NCBI GenBank assembly: GCA_018665005.1
Contig: JABJEE010000225.1
Location: 1 to 6,090, forward strand
DNA: 6,090 nucleotides
DNA from: Flavobacteriales bacterium
Lineage (GTDB): Bacteria > Bacteroidota > Bacteroidia > Flavobacteriales_D > Crocinitomicaceae
Direction of reading: 5' to 3'
Made by a program: the position numbers and the translations under genes. Below, one piece after another: positions 4,421 through 6,090 of this stretch. Every line of letters begins with the position of its first letter. The stretch's first letter is position 1. The notes beneath the pieces were generated by a model. It worked only from the letters and a program-made list of their open reading frames with translations. It was not told the origin of the DNA and did not search any database.

Positions 4421-6090
4421 ATGAAGACGATAATTTTTCTCATCATTTGCATTTTAGTTGGTCCTCAATTTCTAAAAGCACAAGTACTTCCAACGGATGA
4501 TGTCAATCATCACGACCACGCTCATAATTTTAGTGGGTCGAATCTTTTGGAGAATAAAGGGCAATGGCCTTCTCCAGTTCTTTTTCAATCGTCTATTAAC
4601 GGAGGTAAAGTTTGGGTTCAGCAAAATAAGTTTGTATACCATCTGCAAGATTATTCTTCCATGCACGAAAATCATGGGAGTTTTGATGTTAATGCAGGTC
4701 AAGAAATAAGAGAACATCTTGTTCATTTAAATTTTGTTGGAAGCAATCAAGTCTCTTCAATTGAAAAGCATGATGAAAGCACGTTTTATTTTAATTATTT
4801 TAAAGGAAATGATCGGTCGAAATGGGCCTCGAAGGTACATTCTTATGGAAAGACTGTGATGAAAAACCTCTACAATGGTGTAGATCTAAATGTGCAAAAT
4901 AATGAGGGACAATTTAAGTATGAATTTGTTATTTCACCATTTCAAGCGCATGATGTAATTCAATTGAATTATGCAGGTCAAGAATCGATTAATTTAAATT
5001 CAGCAGGGGACCTAGAAATAACCACAAAACTTGGTAAAATATTCGAAGAACATCCATATGCATATCAAGTAATTGATGGTAACAAAATTGAAGTGGAGTG
5101 TGATTTTGTTATCTCAGGAGACAATGTTTCGTTTCAATTAGGAAAGTATAATCAAAGTGAAGTTCTTGTCATTGACCCTGTTCTCGTTTTTGCTACTTAT
5201 AATGGCGCATTTTCAGATAATTTTGGAATGACAGCAACATACGGGTACGACGGTTCTGCATACGCAGGAGGAATGGTTTATGGAAATAATTATCCAATGC
5301 CAAGCGGAACGGCATATGACATCAATTCGAATTTTACGGTTCTTAATGGTGCTTATGGAGTGACAGATGTATTTATTACCAAATACTCTCCAGATGGAGA
5401 GAATATGTTATGGAGTACATTTTTAGGAGGGGGTAATAACAATTCAGGAACGGAAGCTGCTCACAGCCTGATTTGTGACCTTAACGATAATATTTACGTT
5501 TTTGGCTCAACATCTAGTGCAGACTTTCCAACAAGTTCAGGAGCTTATGATGCAACGCACAATGGAGGAACGGCAGCGCAATTGTCTTTTAATGGAGTGA
5601 CACATGATAATCAAGGAGTCGATTTGTATGTCTCAAAGTTTAGCGCAGACGGAACAACATTAATGGGTTCAACTTACGTTGGAGGCTCAGGTAATGATGG
5701 GATGAATTATGAAGCCGCATTGTTACCCTATAACAATGTTGGTGCTTACACTGGAATTGTCTCCAATTATGGAGATCAATTTAGAGGAGAGATAACTCTA
5801 GACGGCGCAAATAATGTTGTTGTCGCATCTTGTACTAAATCAACCAACTTCCCGACCGTTAATGCTTTTCAGAACACTAATGCAGGTAATCAAGACGGGG
5901 TTGTATTCATGCTTTCATCAGATTTTAGTCAATTACTATTTTCTAGTTATTATGGTGGTTCTCAGGATGATGCTTGCTATTCAGTTAAAATGGACCTGAG
6001 TGGAAATGTGGTATTTGCTGGAGGAACTGAATCAAATAATATTCCTGGTACGGCAAGTGGTTTTCAGCCAAATAATGGAGGAGGATCAAC
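4421..6090 (+). CDS. Secreted SBBP-type beta-propeller repeat protein, N-terminal part (partial, C-terminus beyond right edge)
   Basis: The ATG at 4421 opens a frame of 556 full codons with no stop before the window edge. Residues 1-20 are a signal peptide (K2, hydrophobic core at 4-13, LKA before Q21). A short His-rich stretch (NHHDHAH, 29-35) precedes NLLENKGQWPSPVLFQSSIN (41-60). That segment begins a roughly 210-residue N-terminal domain seen in Bacteroidota proteins (the type Pfam lists as a DUF), ending at SEVLVIDPVLVFATY (246-260). Beyond it lie repeats of the pattern D-x-Y-V-S-K-F-S-x-D-G...STYVGG, at 316, 401 and 492, each followed by a segment like GSTSSADFPT. This is the SBBP beta-propeller signature. 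Such proteins are usually long, surface-exposed or released by T9SS, and end in a sorting or gliding-associated domain; that end is outside the window. The role is unknown; adhesion or matrix binding is only inference. It is transcribed divergently from the flavoprotein-protease operon and has no Shine-Dalgarno sequence. Confidence 0.87.
   Translation, partial: MKTIIFLIICILVGPQFLKAQVLPTDDVNHHDHAHNFSGSNLLENKGQWPSPVLFQSSINGGKVWVQQNKFVYHLQDYSSMHENHGSFDVNAGQEIREHLVHLNFVGSNQVSSIEKHDESTFYFNYFKGNDRSKWASKVHSYGKTVMKNLYNGVDLNVQNNEGQFKYEFVISPFQAHDVIQLNYAGQESINLNSAGDLEITTKLGKIFEEHPYAYQVIDGNKIEVECDFVISGDNVSFQLGKYNQSEVLVIDPVLVFATYNGAFSDNFGMTATYGYDGSAYAGGMVYGNNYPMPSGTAYDINSNFTVLNGAYGVTDVFITKYSPDGENMLWSTFLGGGNNNSGTEAAHSLICDLNDNIYVFGSTSSADFPTSSGAYDATHNGGTAAQLSFNGVTHDNQGVDLYVSKFSADGTTLMGSTYVGGSGNDGMNYEAALLPYNNVGAYTGIVSNYGDQFRGEITLDGANNVVVASCTKSTNFPTVNAFQNTNAGNQDGVVFMLSSDFSQLLFSSYYGGSQDDACYSVKMDLSGNVVFAGGTESNNIPGTASGFQPNNGGGS
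5366..6090 (+). repeat. SBBP-like beta-propeller blades within the secreted protein
   Basis: Three diverged protein-level repeats begin at 5366 (DVFITKYSPDGENMLWSTFL), 5621 (DLYVSKFSADGTTLMGSTYV) and 5894 (DGVVFMLSSDFSQLLFSSYY), spaced 85 and 91 codons apart. Each is followed by a second strand motif ending in DFPT, NFPT or NIPG. The DNA itself is not closely repeated, so these are old blades rather than a recent duplication. The last blade continues past the edge. Confidence 0.75.

Noticed and set aside
4472..4726. 84-codon open frame on the minus strand, with another of 70 codons on the plus strand at 4497-4709
   Set aside because: Both overlap the signal-peptide-bearing propeller gene, whose frame is open over 556 codons with recognisable domains. 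Neither shadow has a family motif.
5814..5999. 61-codon open frame on the plus strand
   Set aside because: It is out of frame within the propeller repeats and has no recognisable domain.
1..6090. CRISPR array, tRNA, rRNA, insertion sequence, phage or defence genes
   Set aside because: No regularly spaced direct repeats, cloverleaf-like sequence, transposase or phage motif was seen on either strand, and nearly all the DNA is accounted for by five coding regions.

Overview
The window looks like chromosomal DNA from a member of the Bacteroidota, most likely a flavobacterium-like marine or freshwater lineage (Flavobacteriales, perhaps near Crocinitomicaceae/Cryomorphaceae; this placement is inference). 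The supporting signs are AT-rich genes, start codons without Shine-Dalgarno sequences, promoter elements resembling the Bacteroidota TTTG / TAnnTTTG pattern, and two large secreted proteins of types typical of type IX secretion (T9SS) and gliding surface systems.

Layout: (1) 1-801, minus strand: the N-terminal 267 residues of a secreted protein that starts with a signal peptide and the 'SHVMGGE..W.C' module common in gliding-associated surface proteins; its C-terminus lies beyond the left edge. (2) 859-4296, minus strand: a compact three-gene operon read right to left. It holds an FMN-dependent nitronate monooxygenase / FabK-type enoyl reductase family protein, then a catalytic M16 zinc peptidase subunit (HxxEH), then a non-catalytic M16 subunit carrying the R/Y substrate-binding pair. 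The gaps are 2 bp and then an 11-bp overlap, so the genes are probably co-transcribed and translationally coupled. (3) 4297-4420: a 124-bp divergent promoter region. (4) 4421-6090, plus strand: the N-terminal 556 residues of a secreted beta-propeller (SBBP-like repeat) protein with an N-terminal Bacteroidota-type domain; it runs off the right edge.

How the genes work together: the two M16 subunits almost certainly form one heterodimeric protease, because each lacks the half of the active site that the other has. The upstream flavoprotein is tied to them by spacing, but no biochemical link is evident from sequence. The flanking genes are both exported and probably belong to the cell-surface/T9SS repertoire. 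There is no CRISPR array, tRNA, rRNA, insertion sequence or recognisable phage gene, and no gene-free stretch longer than 124 bp. I see no clear novel system; the split-active-site protease with its flavoprotein partner is the part most worth following up.
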